A stretch of 64,000 nucleotides of DNA from assembly GCA_902771735.1 (NCBI GenBank), contig CACXXO010000005.1, forward strand, positions 33,071 through 97,070, given 5' to 3'. The notes under the pieces are model-generated. The model was not told the origin of the DNA and did not search any database. It saw only the letters and a program-made list of their open reading frames with translations. The stretch is from an uncultured Bacteroidota bacterium. Lineage in GTDB: Bacteria; Bacteroidota; Bacteroidia; Bacteroidales; P3. Below are positions 45,722-55,407 of the stretch, piece after piece (the first letter of the stretch is position 1; the number at the start of each line of letters is the position of its first letter). The translations under genes were made by a program, and so were the position numbers.

Positions 45722-48046
45722 ATGAAGCATACTATAGCAAACCGATTCCGTAGTGCCTGTGGACTGCTGTTAATGGCGGTCACGGCCCTCTCTGCCGTTT
45801 CCTGCGAGAAAGATCTTCCCCGGGATACACACAACCTCACGTTCAACGCTACGATTGAACAATTCGACAACGGCGGCTCCGGCGACCAGAAAGTCGTCCT
45901 CCGCAACGAAGAGTGGATTTACTGGGAGATGGGCGATGCTATCAGCATTGGCTCTCAGCTCTCCTCAGGCGTTGCCACCAAGGGCGACCTCGTGAATGCC
46001 TCGCCGGGAGGCGACTTCGAGGACTTCAATGGTGTCTTCATTGCTGCCCTTCCCGAAGGCTCGAACTATTTCCTGGGTCTCTTCCCCTATAGCGAAAACA
46101 ACGTCATCAATGGCTCGGCCGGCACCAAAGACTTCAGCGCCATGCTTGAGGTTCCTGCCGTGCAGCCCCTGCGCAACGACGTCACCTTCTCCCGCAAAGG
46201 GTTCCCCATGGTGGCCTGGTATGGTGGCCATTGGGACGACACGGAAGGCAGCATGGCATTCAACCTTGACTTCCATGCGCTGGCCGGCATCGTCCGTCTG
46301 CAGTTCCTCAACAACTCCTCCGACGTCAGCAACCTCAAGGAGGTGCGCGTCACCTCCACCGACGGCAAACAGCTCAAGGGTATGTTCTCCGTCAGCAACT
46401 ACAAGACCGACGCCCCCTATCTTGTCCCTGCCGGTGGCTCCGGCGACAACACCGTCACCATCTCCTGCGGCGACGGCGGCCGTCCCTTTGGAACCGACAC
46501 CCTCGTGAGCTTCTATCTCATTCTGCCGACATTCGACCCCTCCGTTGCCTCCAATAGCTCGTACGCCCTCCAGATCGAGATAGAGAATGAGAACGGCAAG
46601 GTGTGCACACGCAACCTCAACGCCCGCGTGCGCCGCACGGGTATCACCTATATGCGTGCCCTCGAGATTACCGACTGGAACTCCTCCTCCGGCACCACCG
46701 TGCGCATTGCCGGCAACGGCACCGTCGAGCGCCCCTTCCGCATCTATTCTGTCGCCGACCTCATCTACCTCCGCAACTGCTACAACTCCGTCGAGCGCAA
46801 AATCAACAACATCCCCATCACCACCAACACCCATATCTGGCTTATGCGTTCCGACATCGAGCTCAACTCCACCAACTGGACCATAGGCATCAAGGACTTC
46901 GTCGGCCACATCGAGGATAAATCCAATGCCGCCCACCCCGGCATCACTACCACTTCGATCCATCCGCTCTTCGAGAACGTCAACGTTGGTGGCATCGTGG
47001 AGCGCATCACCCTCAAGGCCGAGGTCAACTATTCCGAATCGAACGAATTCTCCCCCTTCTGTATCACCAACAGAGGCACCCTCAAGGACTGCATCCTCAC
47101 CCCTCGTACCGCCAATCCTACGGGCGTCATCTCCTCCTCCTTTGCCGACCTGGGAGGCATCTGCTGCCTCAATAACGGCGGCACCATCGAGGGCTGCCGC
47201 AACGAGGCCAACCTCAGCGCCTCCGGACGCAACATCGGCATCATCTGCCTCACCAACGCGAACGGCGGCGTCGTGAAGGGAAGCGAACTCAACACCCCCT
47301 TCTCCGTCAGCCGTGCCACGCGCGTGGGCGGCATCGTCTACAACAACCAATCAGGCTGCACGGTGCGCGACTGCTACTATGCCGTTTCGACCACCGGAAG
47401 CACCTCGAGCTGGGGCGGCATCGTCTATCAGAACAGCGGCACCGTCGAGCATTGCTATGTCCACAACAGCATCGTCACCACCCGCTCGCTGGGTGGCATC
47501 GTCAACAAGCAGTTGGCTGGCACCATCAACTATTGTGACTGCCGTGCACAGCTCCATTCGCCCAATGTGGGCGGTATCGTCGACACCATCTCCGGCGGCC
47601 ACATCATCAACTGCTTCGTCAACCATGTCGACGCCCAGATTGTGCACACCACCTCCTCCGTAGCGAACCGTTCGGCCGGCGGCATTGCCGCCTACCAGCA
47701 TGGCGGCACCGTGGAGAACAGCTATGTCTACCTCCCCCACATCACCACTCAGGGTGTTGGCGGCAAGGTGGGCGGCGCTGTGGGCACCTACACAAACGGC
47801 ATCGTCAACAACGTCTATTGCTACGAGACCACTGCCGGTACGCCCATCTTCTTCGGCTCCTATCCCGCGGGCACCTTCGCCACTTGCTATCTGGTGGGTG
47901 GCACCCAGGCCGGCATCAATACCCTGACCACCGCGGAGGCCGAGTCTGCCGCCTTCGTCACCACCCTCAACAACGGCACGCCTACGGGCGGCAAGAGCTG
48001 GCAGCTCTCGGGCATCCCTGTCCTTGAGCCGTACACCATGCCGTAA
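45722..48046 (+). CDS. Fimbrillin-like (Mfa-like) lipoprotein with GLUG-type repeats
   Basis: 774 residues. The N-terminus is a lipoprotein signal with lipobox SAVSC followed by EKDLPRD. Residues about 35-320 resemble the fimbrillin/Mfa-like fold of Bacteroidales pilins and anchors: LTFNATIEQ, WEMGDAISIGS, a GLFPYSENN segment, and ALAGIVRLQFLN with VRVTSTDGKQLKG. Residues about 420-740 are GLUG-like units with repeated GGI[V/C] and CYxxN/CYV phrases (GGIVYNNQSG, GGIVYQNSGT, GGIVNKQLAG, GGIVDTISGG, GGIAAYQHGG). It should sit in the outer membrane. Downstream of giant C and the 67-residue gene it may anchor or partner giant C; that is inference. Confidence 0.82.
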   Translation: MKHTIANRFRSACGLLLMAVTALSAVSCEKDLPRDTHNLTFNATIEQFDNGGSGDQKVVLRNEEWIYWEMGDAISIGSQLSSGVATKGDLVNASPGGDFEDFNGVFIAALPEGSNYFLGLFPYSENNVINGSAGTKDFSAMLEVPAVQPLRNDVTFSRKGFPMVAWYGGHWDDTEGSMAFNLDFHALAGIVRLQFLNNSSDVSNLKEVRVTSTDGKQLKGMFSVSNYKTDAPYLVPAGGSGDNTVTISCGDGGRPFGTDTLVSFYLILPTFDPSVASNSSYALQIEIENENGKVCTRNLNARVRRTGITYMRALEITDWNSSSGTTVRIAGNGTVERPFRIYSVADLIYLRNCYNSVERKINNIPITTNTHIWLMRSDIELNSTNWTIGIKDFVGHIEDKSNAAHPGITTTSIHPLFENVNVGGIVERITLKAEVNYSESNEFSPFCITNRGTLKDCILTPRTANPTGVISSSFADLGGICCLNNGGTIEGCRNEANLSASGRNIGIICLTNANGGVVKGSELNTPFSVSRATRVGGIVYNNQSGCTVRDCYYAVSTTGSTSSWGGIVYQNSGTVEHCYVHNSIVTTRSLGGIVNKQLAGTINYCDCRAQLHSPNVGGIVDTISGGHIINCFVNHVDAQIVHTTSSVANRSAGGIAAYQHGGTVENSYVYLPHITTQGVGGKVGGAVGTYTNGIVNNVYCYETTAGTPIFFGSYPAGTFATCYLVGGTQAGINTLTTAEAESAAFVTTLNNGTPTGGKSWQLSGIPVLEPYTMP

Positions 48047-48072
48047 CAATCGTACCAACATAGTTACAACAC

Positions 48073-48150
48073 CCTATCAACTACCTGTCATCCCCCTATC
48101 AACTCCTACCGTGGTAGGAGTTGATAGGGGGATGATAAGGAGTTGGTAAG
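48073..48150. repeat. Long palindrome, copy A of the repeat family
   Basis: Perfect 22-bp arms (48089-48110 and 48113-48134) around the dinucleotide gt; with a few mismatches the pairing extends to about 48073-48150. The left half matches the left half of 56015-56056 at 34 of 41 positions without gaps. It lies between the convergent lipoprotein and merR genes, so it may also act as a two-way terminator, although there is no T-run. Confidence 0.85.
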
Positions 48151-48197
48151 TCTTTTATACGGTATTTATCCCTTTGCAATAGTGTGAATTGTGCCCT

Positions 48198-48515
48198 TTA
48201 TAGGGTCTCCTTCAGTTCTACGAGGAAGGAACGTACTTCCTGAAGGTTTTTGATGACCTCCATCTTGGGGTCTACAATGGGTCGTTGACGCATCTGCTCG
48301 CGGGCGCCCTCGAGGGTGTAGCCGCAGTCGCGTGTCAGGTAGTGGATGCGGCGCAGGAGCTCGATGTCGTGCTCGGTGTAGTTGCGGCTGCCACGGCGGT
48401 TTTTGACGGGACGTATGCAGTCGAATTCCGTCTCCCAGAAGCGCAGCACCGACGGCGCCACGTTGAGCATTGCTGCCACCTCTCCGATAGAGTAATACAA
48501 TTTGCTATTTTCCAT
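48198..48515 (-). CDS. MerR-family transcriptional regulator
   Basis: 105 residues from the ATG at 48515 (MENSKLYYSIGEV); the frame extends further upstream but into the lptD end. A winged helix-turn-helix of MerR type occupies residues 6-75: YSIGEVAAMLNVAPSVLRFWETEF, then NRRGSRNYTEHDIELLRRI. The short C-terminal part lacks the metal-binding cysteines of MerR or CueR, so it is probably not a metal sensor. It follows lptD by 38 bases on the same strand. The target is unknown. Confidence 0.9.
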   Translation of the reverse strand: MENSKLYYSIGEVAAMLNVAPSVLRFWETEFDCIRPVKNRRGSRNYTEHDIELLRRIHYLTRDCGYTLEGAREQMRQRPIVDPKMEVIKNLQEVRSFLVELKETL

Positions 48516-48553
48516 AATTTGTTTTTTTTTCGTAATCCTTTGGAGACAAGAAA

Positions 48554-51094
48554 TCAATAGCTATAGTAGCCGTTGTTCTCCTGGTAGTGTTGGCGCTTCT
48601 CATATTTGAGGTCTCTGAGGGCGTCGGCTTTGATGTTGATTTGGAAGAACCAGCTGCGGTAGTAGCCGAAAGGCACCCACGAGAAACGCATCTCCCAGCA
48701 GTGGAGGTCGCGGTAGATGTCGACGGTAGTATAAGACCATCCTTTGTTGACGAAATCGTAGCCCGTGCTCATGGCGATGCGCCAGTTCTGGGTCAGGCTG
48801 ACGTTGCCCGAGAGGGTGATGCTGCGGTTGGTCTGGCTCTGGAAATCCATCTCGCGCGCCACGAAAGTGTTGGCATAGTTGAAGGTGTAGCTCAGGCTGA
48901 TATTCCAGGGCACGGAGAAGTCATAGTAGCCACCGGTCATGAAGACGGGATTGTAGTTGTAAGGTGTTTGGAGGATAGCGGTCTGGGGACGACCCTGACT
49001 CTTGGCTCCGTCGGAGGCGAAGGTGTTGTTGTTGAGACTGAAGGAGAGCTGGGCGCTCCATGTTGAACTTTCTTTTCGGAAGAGGCGTTGTTCGCGGTCC
49101 CAGAGGAATTCGTCGTGGAGATGCCCGAGGGTGTCGATGACGTAGGGTGAGAAGGAACCCGTGTAGTTGAGCACGAGGGTGCGGAAGAGGGTGGTGCGGC
49201 CGCTGACCGAGAGGGGCGAGAGTTTGATGCTGTCCTTGGCAAGGTCGTAGCTCATGCTGAGGGTAAGGTTCTCGATGAGGGTGATTTTTTTGACCTCGGC
49301 GGTGGTGTCAAACGGGTTCTGCCATTTCATCTCCAGGTTGTTGCCCAGGGAGAAGCGAAGGGCGCCGCTGCGGCCGTCGGGAGGCCCGCCATAGAGGCAG
49401 TTCTGGAAGATGGAGTAGCGCTGGACGTAGCCTGTCTGGTCGGTATATTCCTTCCACCAGCCGAGTCTCTCGGCACCGAAGTCGGGATGGTAGGAGAAGG
49501 AGAATGAGGGGTTTATGACGTGGCGCAGGGCTTTCATGGGGCCGTGCTTGAATTGGAACATGCCGTAGATGCGAGTGGAGAGGGAGGAGTTGAAGTTGAA
49601 GTCGCGGTTGGTGCGGAATCCGCTGACGGTGTCGGTGACGACGCTGTTGGTGGTGGCATCGAAACTTTTGCGAATGGTGCTCCAATGCCATCGCTCGTTG
49701 TAGGTCAGCGAGTTGGTCCAAGTGAAGAATTTCAGCACCTTGAGGGTCGAAGAGATGGGGATGGATTGCTGAATGCCGTATTGCATGCGGTCGAGGGTCT
49801 GGCGGGTGAAGAGCTCGCTGTCGCCGGTGTTGATGTTGTTCTCGGCGTTGAGGACGTAGGAGAGCGAGATGTTTTCATACCACCGGTAGCCACCCACGGG
49901 GTTGCTGCGGCGCAAGGGATAGATGGTGATGGAGGAGAGCGACAGGGAGGGCAACTTGATGTTCATCATGCCGGTCTGTGTGTTGTAGCTCTCGCGCGCC
50001 GAGAGGGTCAGGTTGAGATAGGAACCCATTTTGGTGGAGTAGCTGATGGAGGAGGTGGTGGTCGAGTTGAAGTAGTCGTTGCGATTGGAGGTGTTGCGGT
50101 TGTAGTTGCGGCTTTGGAGGTTGACGTTGGCCGAGAAACGGGAGTAGGGGTTGGCCTTGGGGTCTTGGTCGTGGCGCCAGGTGAACTTGAAGTCGGTGAA
50201 AGCGTTGAAGGTGTTGGTGTCGCCGCGGATGCCCTCGTAGGTGATGCCGTAGCGGGCATCGAAGGCACCCTTGTACTTGTAACGTTTGTAGTAGTTGCTC
50301 TTGGCCTCGAGGGCCCAGCTGAGGTTGGTGTAGATGTCGCCTAAGAGTGAGAGGTCCCAGTTGTCGCCGAGGGCGAAGTAGTAGCCGCCGTCGCGGAGGT
50401 AGTAGCCGCGGTAGTTCTGCCATCCGTAGGAGGGGATAAGGACTCCCGAGGTGCGGCTCTTGGTGATGGGGAAGAAGGCGAAAGGCAGTGCCACTGGTGT
50501 GGGCACGTCCTCGATGGAAAGCCATGCCGGACCGGTGACAATCTTGTTGCCGGTGATGAGTTTGCTCTTGGTGAAGTTGAGGGCGAAGTGGGGGTGGGCA
50601 TAGTTGCAGGTGGTGTAGCTGCCGCCACTGAGGTACATCACCGAGTCGTTGATTTTCTTCACCTTCTGTCCATGGAGGAAACCGTCGCCCTCTTGGGTGA
50701 TGACGCCTTGGATAATACCTTTCTTGGTGTCGTAGTTGAAGGTGATGGTGTCGGCGTGGTATTCGGTGCCGTCCTGCTGGAAATAGGGGCGTCCGATGAC
50801 ATTGTCGGCGGTGTCGGCAGTGCCGTGGGCGTGAAGGGTCTGTGCATCGAAGTCCACCTCCACGTGGTCGGCGCGGAGCAGCATGCTGTCGTAGTCGATG
50901 GAACCGTCAGTGTAGAGATAGGCGCGGCGCGTGTCGAGATCCATGGCTACCGAGTCCTTGGCCTTGTATTTGATGACATGGTCAATGGCCCCCTTCGACA
51001 CCTGCATCAAGGTGTCGATGTCGGTCTGCGCCCCCGCCGGAATGGCCATCAGGAGGGTCAGAAAAAGGGGTATTAAAAACTTAATTTTGACCAT
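48554..51094 (-). CDS. lptD: LPS-assembly outer-membrane protein LptD (OstA family)
   Basis: 846 residues. The signal peptide ends AIPAGAQ. The N-terminal OstA/LptA-like beta-jelly-roll (about 40-180: YDSMLLRADHVEVDFD, AHGTADTADNVIGRPYF, DGTEYHADTITFNYDTKKG) is followed by the beta-barrel with alternating aromatic strands and the LptD hallmark FPITKSRTSGVLIPSYGW near 225. LptD inserts lipopolysaccharide into the outer leaflet. The Bacteroidetes versions lack a close match to the E. coli disulfide pattern, as here. Its start shares a back-to-back promoter region with the amidase gene. Confidence 0.93.
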   Translation of the reverse strand: MVKIKFLIPLFLTLLMAIPAGAQTDIDTLMQVSKGAIDHVIKYKAKDSVAMDLDTRRAYLYTDGSIDYDSMLLRADHVEVDFDAQTLHAHGTADTADNVIGRPYFQQDGTEYHADTITFNYDTKKGIIQGVITQEGDGFLHGQKVKKINDSVMYLSGGSYTTCNYAHPHFALNFTKSKLITGNKIVTGPAWLSIEDVPTPVALPFAFFPITKSRTSGVLIPSYGWQNYRGYYLRDGGYYFALGDNWDLSLLGDIYTNLSWALEAKSNYYKRYKYKGAFDARYGITYEGIRGDTNTFNAFTDFKFTWRHDQDPKANPYSRFSANVNLQSRNYNRNTSNRNDYFNSTTTSSISYSTKMGSYLNLTLSARESYNTQTGMMNIKLPSLSLSSITIYPLRRSNPVGGYRWYENISLSYVLNAENNINTGDSELFTRQTLDRMQYGIQQSIPISSTLKVLKFFTWTNSLTYNERWHWSTIRKSFDATTNSVVTDTVSGFRTNRDFNFNSSLSTRIYGMFQFKHGPMKALRHVINPSFSFSYHPDFGAERLGWWKEYTDQTGYVQRYSIFQNCLYGGPPDGRSGALRFSLGNNLEMKWQNPFDTTAEVKKITLIENLTLSMSYDLAKDSIKLSPLSVSGRTTLFRTLVLNYTGSFSPYVIDTLGHLHDEFLWDREQRLFRKESSTWSAQLSFSLNNNTFASDGAKSQGRPQTAILQTPYNYNPVFMTGGYYDFSVPWNISLSYTFNYANTFVAREMDFQSQTNRSITLSGNVSLTQNWRIAMSTGYDFVNKGWSYTTVDIYRDLHCWEMRFSWVPFGYYRSWFFQINIKADALRDLKYEKRQHYQENNGYYSY

Positions 51095-51137
51095 TCAAAA
51101 AATCTTCTTATCTTTGCATTTTCGATTTGCAAAGATA
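51086..51137. promoter_or_regulatory. Divergent promoter pair of lptD and the amidase
   Basis: TATCTTTGCA (51109-51118) on plus and its exact inverted copy TGCAAAGATA (51128-51137) face each other across 9 bases. Each is a perfect -7 element. The rightward one has TTTG at 51086-51089, 19 bases upstream, inside the lptD coding start. The leftward one has no clear TTTG at the right distance. Both transcripts would begin within a few bases of one point. Confidence 0.8.
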
Positions 51138-51182
51138 GAATTATTTATGCAAATGAAAAAATATAAAAATATTAGATTGAAA

Positions 51183-52976
51183 ATGAGACGCTTATTAACA
51201 CTATTTATTGCAATAACGCTCTTTTCGGCACCTGTCTTTTCACAAAAAAAAGATGTTTATAAGGTGCGCACCGTAGTCATTGACCCCGGTCACGGAGGAG
51301 CAAAACCCGGTGCCCAGGGAGGACGGGTTCAGGAGAAGACGCTGACTCTTTCCATTGCCAAAAAATTCGGCAAACTCATCTCCGACAACTACCCCGATGT
51401 GAAGGTTATCTATACCCGCACCACCGACGTCGACATCTCGCTGGCCGAGCGTGCACACATTGCCAATCGCAACAAGGCCGACCTCTTCATCTCCATACAC
51501 ATCAACTCGCACCCCACGGCCATCCCCACGGGCGTGGAGACTTTCGTGATGGGTCTCTCCGAGAGCCGTGCCAACCTCGAGGTGGCCAAGAAAGAGAATG
51601 CCGATATCCTGCTGGAATCCGACTATAAGAGCAACGAGGCCTACAAGGGCTTCGACCCCAATGCCCCCGAGAGTTTTGTGATGCTTGCCATGTTCCAGAA
51701 CGCCTATCTCGACAAGAGCCTCAACTTTGCGCAGGCCATCCAGAACCAGTACAAGAAAAACCTCAAGACCATCAACCGCGGTGTGAAGCAGGCCGAACTT
51801 TTCGTGCTCTACAAGACCACCTGCCCCTCGGTGCTCACCGAGGTGGGTTTCATCAGCAATCCCACCGAGGAAGCTTTCATGATAAGCGACGAAGGCCAGG
51901 CCAAGATCGCCATCAGCCTTTTCAACGCCTTCATGAACTTCAAAGCCACCGAGGAAGGCATCAACAAGATTGCCAATCCGAAGATTGACCTGCCGGGATA
52001 TACCGCCCCTGTCGTGGCCGAAAACAAGGAGACCTCCGAGCCTGTGGCCGAGCCTGCCGAGACGGCTCCCAAGAAACCTGTCACCACGCCCGAGCGCCCG
52101 GTGCCCACGCGCGAGCTGGCACCCCGTGTAGAGGTGGCCGTCGAAGAGCCCGCCCCCGCCCCTGTCGAAGAAGCGGTGAAACCCGAACCCAAACCAGAGC
52201 CCAAACCAGAGCCTAAGATAGAACCTAAACCTGAAGTCAAACCTGAGCCCAAACCCGAACCCAAGCCGGAACCCAAACCCGAGCCCGTGGCCAAACCCGC
52301 CACCCCTGCTCCCGTTCCGGCGAAGAGCGCCCTGCAGGCATCCAGGAACACTGCCGTCAGCGCCACCGAATTCTTCACCGTGCAGTTCCTCACGTCCGGC
52401 ACCGAGCTCAAGGAGGGTGACCCTGCCTTCATGGGACTTGAAAATGTGATGGTCACCCGCAACGGACAGCTCTATTGCTATTCCGTAGGCCGTTTCGGCA
52501 CCTTCACCGAGGCCAACGAATATTGCGCCGAGGTGCAGAAACATACCCCCTTCAAGGATGCGTGGGCCGTGCGCCGCAAGATGACTACCCCCGAGACCAA
52601 GCCCGCCCCCGTCGAGAAACAGCCTGCCGCTTCTCCCGCCCCGGCCAAACCCGCCGAGACAAAACCGGCTCCTGAGGCCAAGCCCAAGCCCGAACCCAAA
52701 CCTGAGCCCAAGCCCCTCGCCCCCGAGGACAAAGGTACCCACTACCGCATCCAGTTCTGCACCGCTTCGCGTCTCCTCAAATCGGGCGACCCCGACCTGC
52801 AGGGCATCCGCGACATCCACTATGTGAAGAGCGGCAAATACTACATCTACTCCTGCGGCAACTACACTACCATGGCCGAGGCCCGCAAGCGCCTGGACAC
52901 CATCACCAAGACCACCAGCTTCAAGGACGCTTTCATCTTCGGCATCAAGGACGGCAAACGCTTCAAAGTCGATTGA
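51183..52976 (+). CDS. N-acetylmuramoyl-L-alanine amidase with two SPOR domains
   Basis: 597 residues from the ATG at 51183, chosen because it gives a compact signal peptide (MRRLLTLFIAITLFSAPVFS); in-frame ATGs at 51147 and 51153 also follow the promoter. The Amidase_3 catalytic domain is at about 30-260, with zinc ligands in DPGHGG (His 37), SIHIN and LTEVGFISN. Residues about 280-380 are a Pro/Lys/Glu linker of repeated PKPE units; SPOR-like domains follow at about 395-469 (FFTVQFLTSG ... YCYSVGRFGT) and 519-597 (YRIQFCTASR ... YYIYSCGNYTT), separated by a second PKPEPKPEPK linker. SPOR domains bind denuded glycan at division sites, so this is probably a cell-separation amidase. It touches the downstream ATPase gene. 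Confidence 0.92.
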   Translation: MRRLLTLFIAITLFSAPVFSQKKDVYKVRTVVIDPGHGGAKPGAQGGRVQEKTLTLSIAKKFGKLISDNYPDVKVIYTRTTDVDISLAERAHIANRNKADLFISIHINSHPTAIPTGVETFVMGLSESRANLEVAKKENADILLESDYKSNEAYKGFDPNAPESFVMLAMFQNAYLDKSLNFAQAIQNQYKKNLKTINRGVKQAELFVLYKTTCPSVLTEVGFISNPTEEAFMISDEGQAKIAISLFNAFMNFKATEEGINKIANPKIDLPGYTAPVVAENKETSEPVAEPAETAPKKPVTTPERPVPTRELAPRVEVAVEEPAPAPVEEAVKPEPKPEPKPEPKIEPKPEVKPEPKPEPKPEPKPEPVAKPATPAPVPAKSALQASRNTAVSATEFFTVQFLTSGTELKEGDPAFMGLENVMVTRNGQLYCYSVGRFGTFTEANEYCAEVQKHTPFKDAWAVRRKMTTPETKPAPVEKQPAASPAPAKPAETKPAPEAKPKPEPKPEPKPLAPEDKGTHYRIQFCTASRLLKSGDPDLQGIRDIHYVKSGKYYIYSCGNYTTMAEARKRLDTITKTTSFKDAFIFGIKDGKRFKVD

Positions 52977-52977
52977 A

Positions 52978-53670
<693 letters not shown>

Positions 53671-53672
53671 CC

Positions 53673-54095
53673 ATGGACCTTGGCCATCCGCAACGGACCC
53701 ATAACAAGTTTTATCTGAAAGACTACCGGAGGGAATTGAGAAACGGGGGTACCAGCGCGGAGGCCGCAGCATGGAATCTGCTGAAAGGGAAAAAGATACA
53801 GGGTCTTCAGTTTCGCCGACAGTTTAGTATAGAAGACTTTATACTTGATTTCTACTGTCCTGCCCTGCGGTTGGCAATAGAATTGGATGGAGAAAGCCAT
53901 AACGTGTGGGGGAAGAATTGGATGGACAAGGAGAGGGATAATATATTGAAAGAGAAACATGGGGTAACGACCCTGAGATATGAAAACAAGATAGTATATC
54001 AGCATCCGGAGTATATAGTTGAAGATATTGTAAAAGTGATGAAAAAAAAGGGACACACTCCTCAGTCAGCCGCAAGCGGCTGCCAGCTCCCCTAA
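53673..54095 (+). CDS. DUF559 (endonuclease-related) protein
   Basis: 140 residues from the ATG at 53673, two bases after the ATPase stop. DUF559 proteins have a restriction-endonuclease-like (Vsr-type) fold; the phrases AEAAAWNLLKGKKIQGLQFRRQ, ILDFYCPALRLAIELDGESH and DKERDNILKEKHGVTTLRYEN cover the expected core with Glu/Asp residues. Activity and target are unknown. The gene is much more AT-rich than its neighbours, which suggests transfer. Its last codons (TPQSAASGCQLP and stop) lie inside the adjoining repeat element, so the element supplies the C-terminus. Confidence 0.88.
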   Translation: MDLGHPQRTHNKFYLKDYRRELRNGGTSAEAAAWNLLKGKKIQGLQFRRQFSIEDFILDFYCPALRLAIELDGESHNVWGKNWMDKERDNILKEKHGVTTLRYENKIVYQHPEYIVEDIVKVMKKKGHTPQSAASGCQLP

Positions 54096-54549
54096 CTTAG
54101 GGGAGCAGATTGGATAGCCCACCGCGCCAGCAACCTCCTCCCTTAGGGGAGCAGATAGGGTGGCCCACCGCGCCAGCAACCTCCTCCCTTAGGGGAGCAG
54201 ATAGGGTGGCCCACCGCGTCAGCAACCTCCTCCCTTAGGGGAGCAGATTGGATAGCCCACCGCGTCAGCAATCTCCTCCCTTAGGGGAGCAGATAGGGTA
54301 GCCAACCGCGTCAGCAACCTCCTCCCTTAGGGGAGCAGATAGGGTAGCCCACCGCGTCAGCAACCTCCTCCCTTAGGGGAGCAGATTGGATAGCCCACCG
54401 CGTCAGCAACCTCCTCCCTTAGGGGAGCAGATAGGGTAGCCCACCGCGCCAGCAACCTCCTCCCTTAGGGGAGCAGATAGGGTGGCCCACCGCGTCAGCA
54501 ATCTCCTCCCCTAAGTTAGGGGAGGTGCCCGAAGGGCGGAGGAGTGTGT
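54053..54549. repeat. TIR-bounded element with nine 46-bp tandem units
   Basis: The outer ends acacactcctc (54053-54063) and gaggagtgtgt (54539-54549) are perfect 11-bp inverted repeats. Inside each end lies cccctaacttagggg (or its inverse). Between them the word cagcaa recurs at exact 46-base steps (54128, 54174, 54220, 54266, 54312, 54358, 54404, 54450, 54496), each unit carrying cctcccttaggggag and gcccaccgcg. Units differ mainly at gatagggtggcc versus gattggatagcc and cgcgcc versus cgcgtc. No long frame inside. Similar 'ctaacttaggggaggtgcccgaagggcgg' type sequences occur between genes in many Bacteroidetes as I remember. Confidence 0.9.
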
Positions 54550-54585
54550 AATAAAGATGTGTAATAGACAACAAAAATAAACAAT

Positions 54586-55407
54586 ATGACAAGAAAAGAA
54601 CTCATTGGTTTGATACATGAGCGCCGCTCGTTCCTCTGTGTCGGCCTCGACACCGACCCCGCCAAGATGCCCGAGCACCTGCGCAATGAAAAAGACGGTG
54701 TCTTCCTCTTCAACCGCGCCATCATCGACGCCACTATCGACGCCTGCGTGGCCTACAAGCCCAACCTGGCCTTCTACGAAGCCCTCGGCCTCGAAGGCCT
54801 CCGCCAGCTGAAGCTCACCATGGACTACATCCACAGCCTCAAGAAGCCCGTTTTCACCATCGCCGACGCCAAACGCGGCGACATCGGCAACACGTCCGAA
54901 CGCTATGCCAAGGCTTTCCTCGACCCCAAGGGCGACTTCAACTTCGACTCCATGACCATCGCCCCCTATATGGGTGCCGACTCCGTCACCCCCTTCACCG
55001 TCTACGACGGCAAGTGGGTCATCCTTCTGGCTCTCACCTCCAACAAGGGTGCCTTCGACTTCCAGCTCACCGAAGACAACAACGGCACACCGCTCTATCA
55101 GCGCGTCCTCGAAAGCTCCAAGCAGTGGGGCAACGAAGAGAACATGATGTATGTTGTCGGAGCTACCAAAGCCGAGATGCTGGGCGACGTGCGCCGCATC
55201 GTGCCGGGCAGTTTCCTGCTCGTTCCCGGTGTGGGAGCCCAGGGCGGCAGCCTCGAAGAGGTCTGCAAGCATGGTTTGAACAAAGACTGTGGCCTGCTGG
55301 TCAACTCCTCGCGCGGCATCATCTATGCCTCCACCGGCATGGACTTCGCCGACCGCGCTGCCGAAGAGGCCCGCAAACTGCAACAACAGATGGCTGCCGT
55401 GTTATGA
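54586..55407 (+). CDS. pyrF: Orotidine 5'-phosphate decarboxylase
   Basis: 273 residues, the larger type (PyrF subfamily 2) common in Bacteroidetes. It converts OMP to UMP, the last step of de novo pyrimidine synthesis, in the cytosol. Key sites: [17 protein letters not shown] near residue 16, the catalytic Lys/Asp array [11 protein letters not shown] near 94, [11 protein letters not shown] near 126, and the phosphate-binding [10 protein letters not shown] near 210. It starts 37 bases after the repeat element. Its last two codons overlap the next gene's ATG (ATGA). Confidence 0.95.
   Translation: MTRKELIGLIHERRSFLCVGLDTDPAKMPEHLRNEKDGVFLFNRAIIDATIDACVAYKPNLAFYEALGLEGLRQLKLTMDYIHSLKKPVFTIADAKRGDIGNTSERYAKAFLDPKGDFNFDSMTIAPYMGADSVTPFTVYDGKWVILLALTSNKGAFDFQLTEDNNGTPLYQRVLESSKQWGNEENMMYVVGATKAEMLGDVRRIVPGSFLLVPGVGAQGGSLEEVCKHGLNKDCGLLVNSSRGIIYASTGMDFADRAAEEARKLQQQMAAVL

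Noticed and set aside
50931-51182. Extended start of the amidase at 50931
   Set aside because: That extension overlaps lptD antisense and lies upstream of the promoter at 51109. The signal peptide begins at 51183.
54120-54510. CRISPR-like array
   Set aside because: The 46-bp units are directly adjacent with no unique spacers, and no cas genes are near.
55014-55403. Extended start of the small membrane protein at 55014
   Set aside because: The extension overlaps pyrF in another frame and encodes an Arg/Gln-rich string. The ATGA overlap at 55404 gives a proper membrane-protein start.
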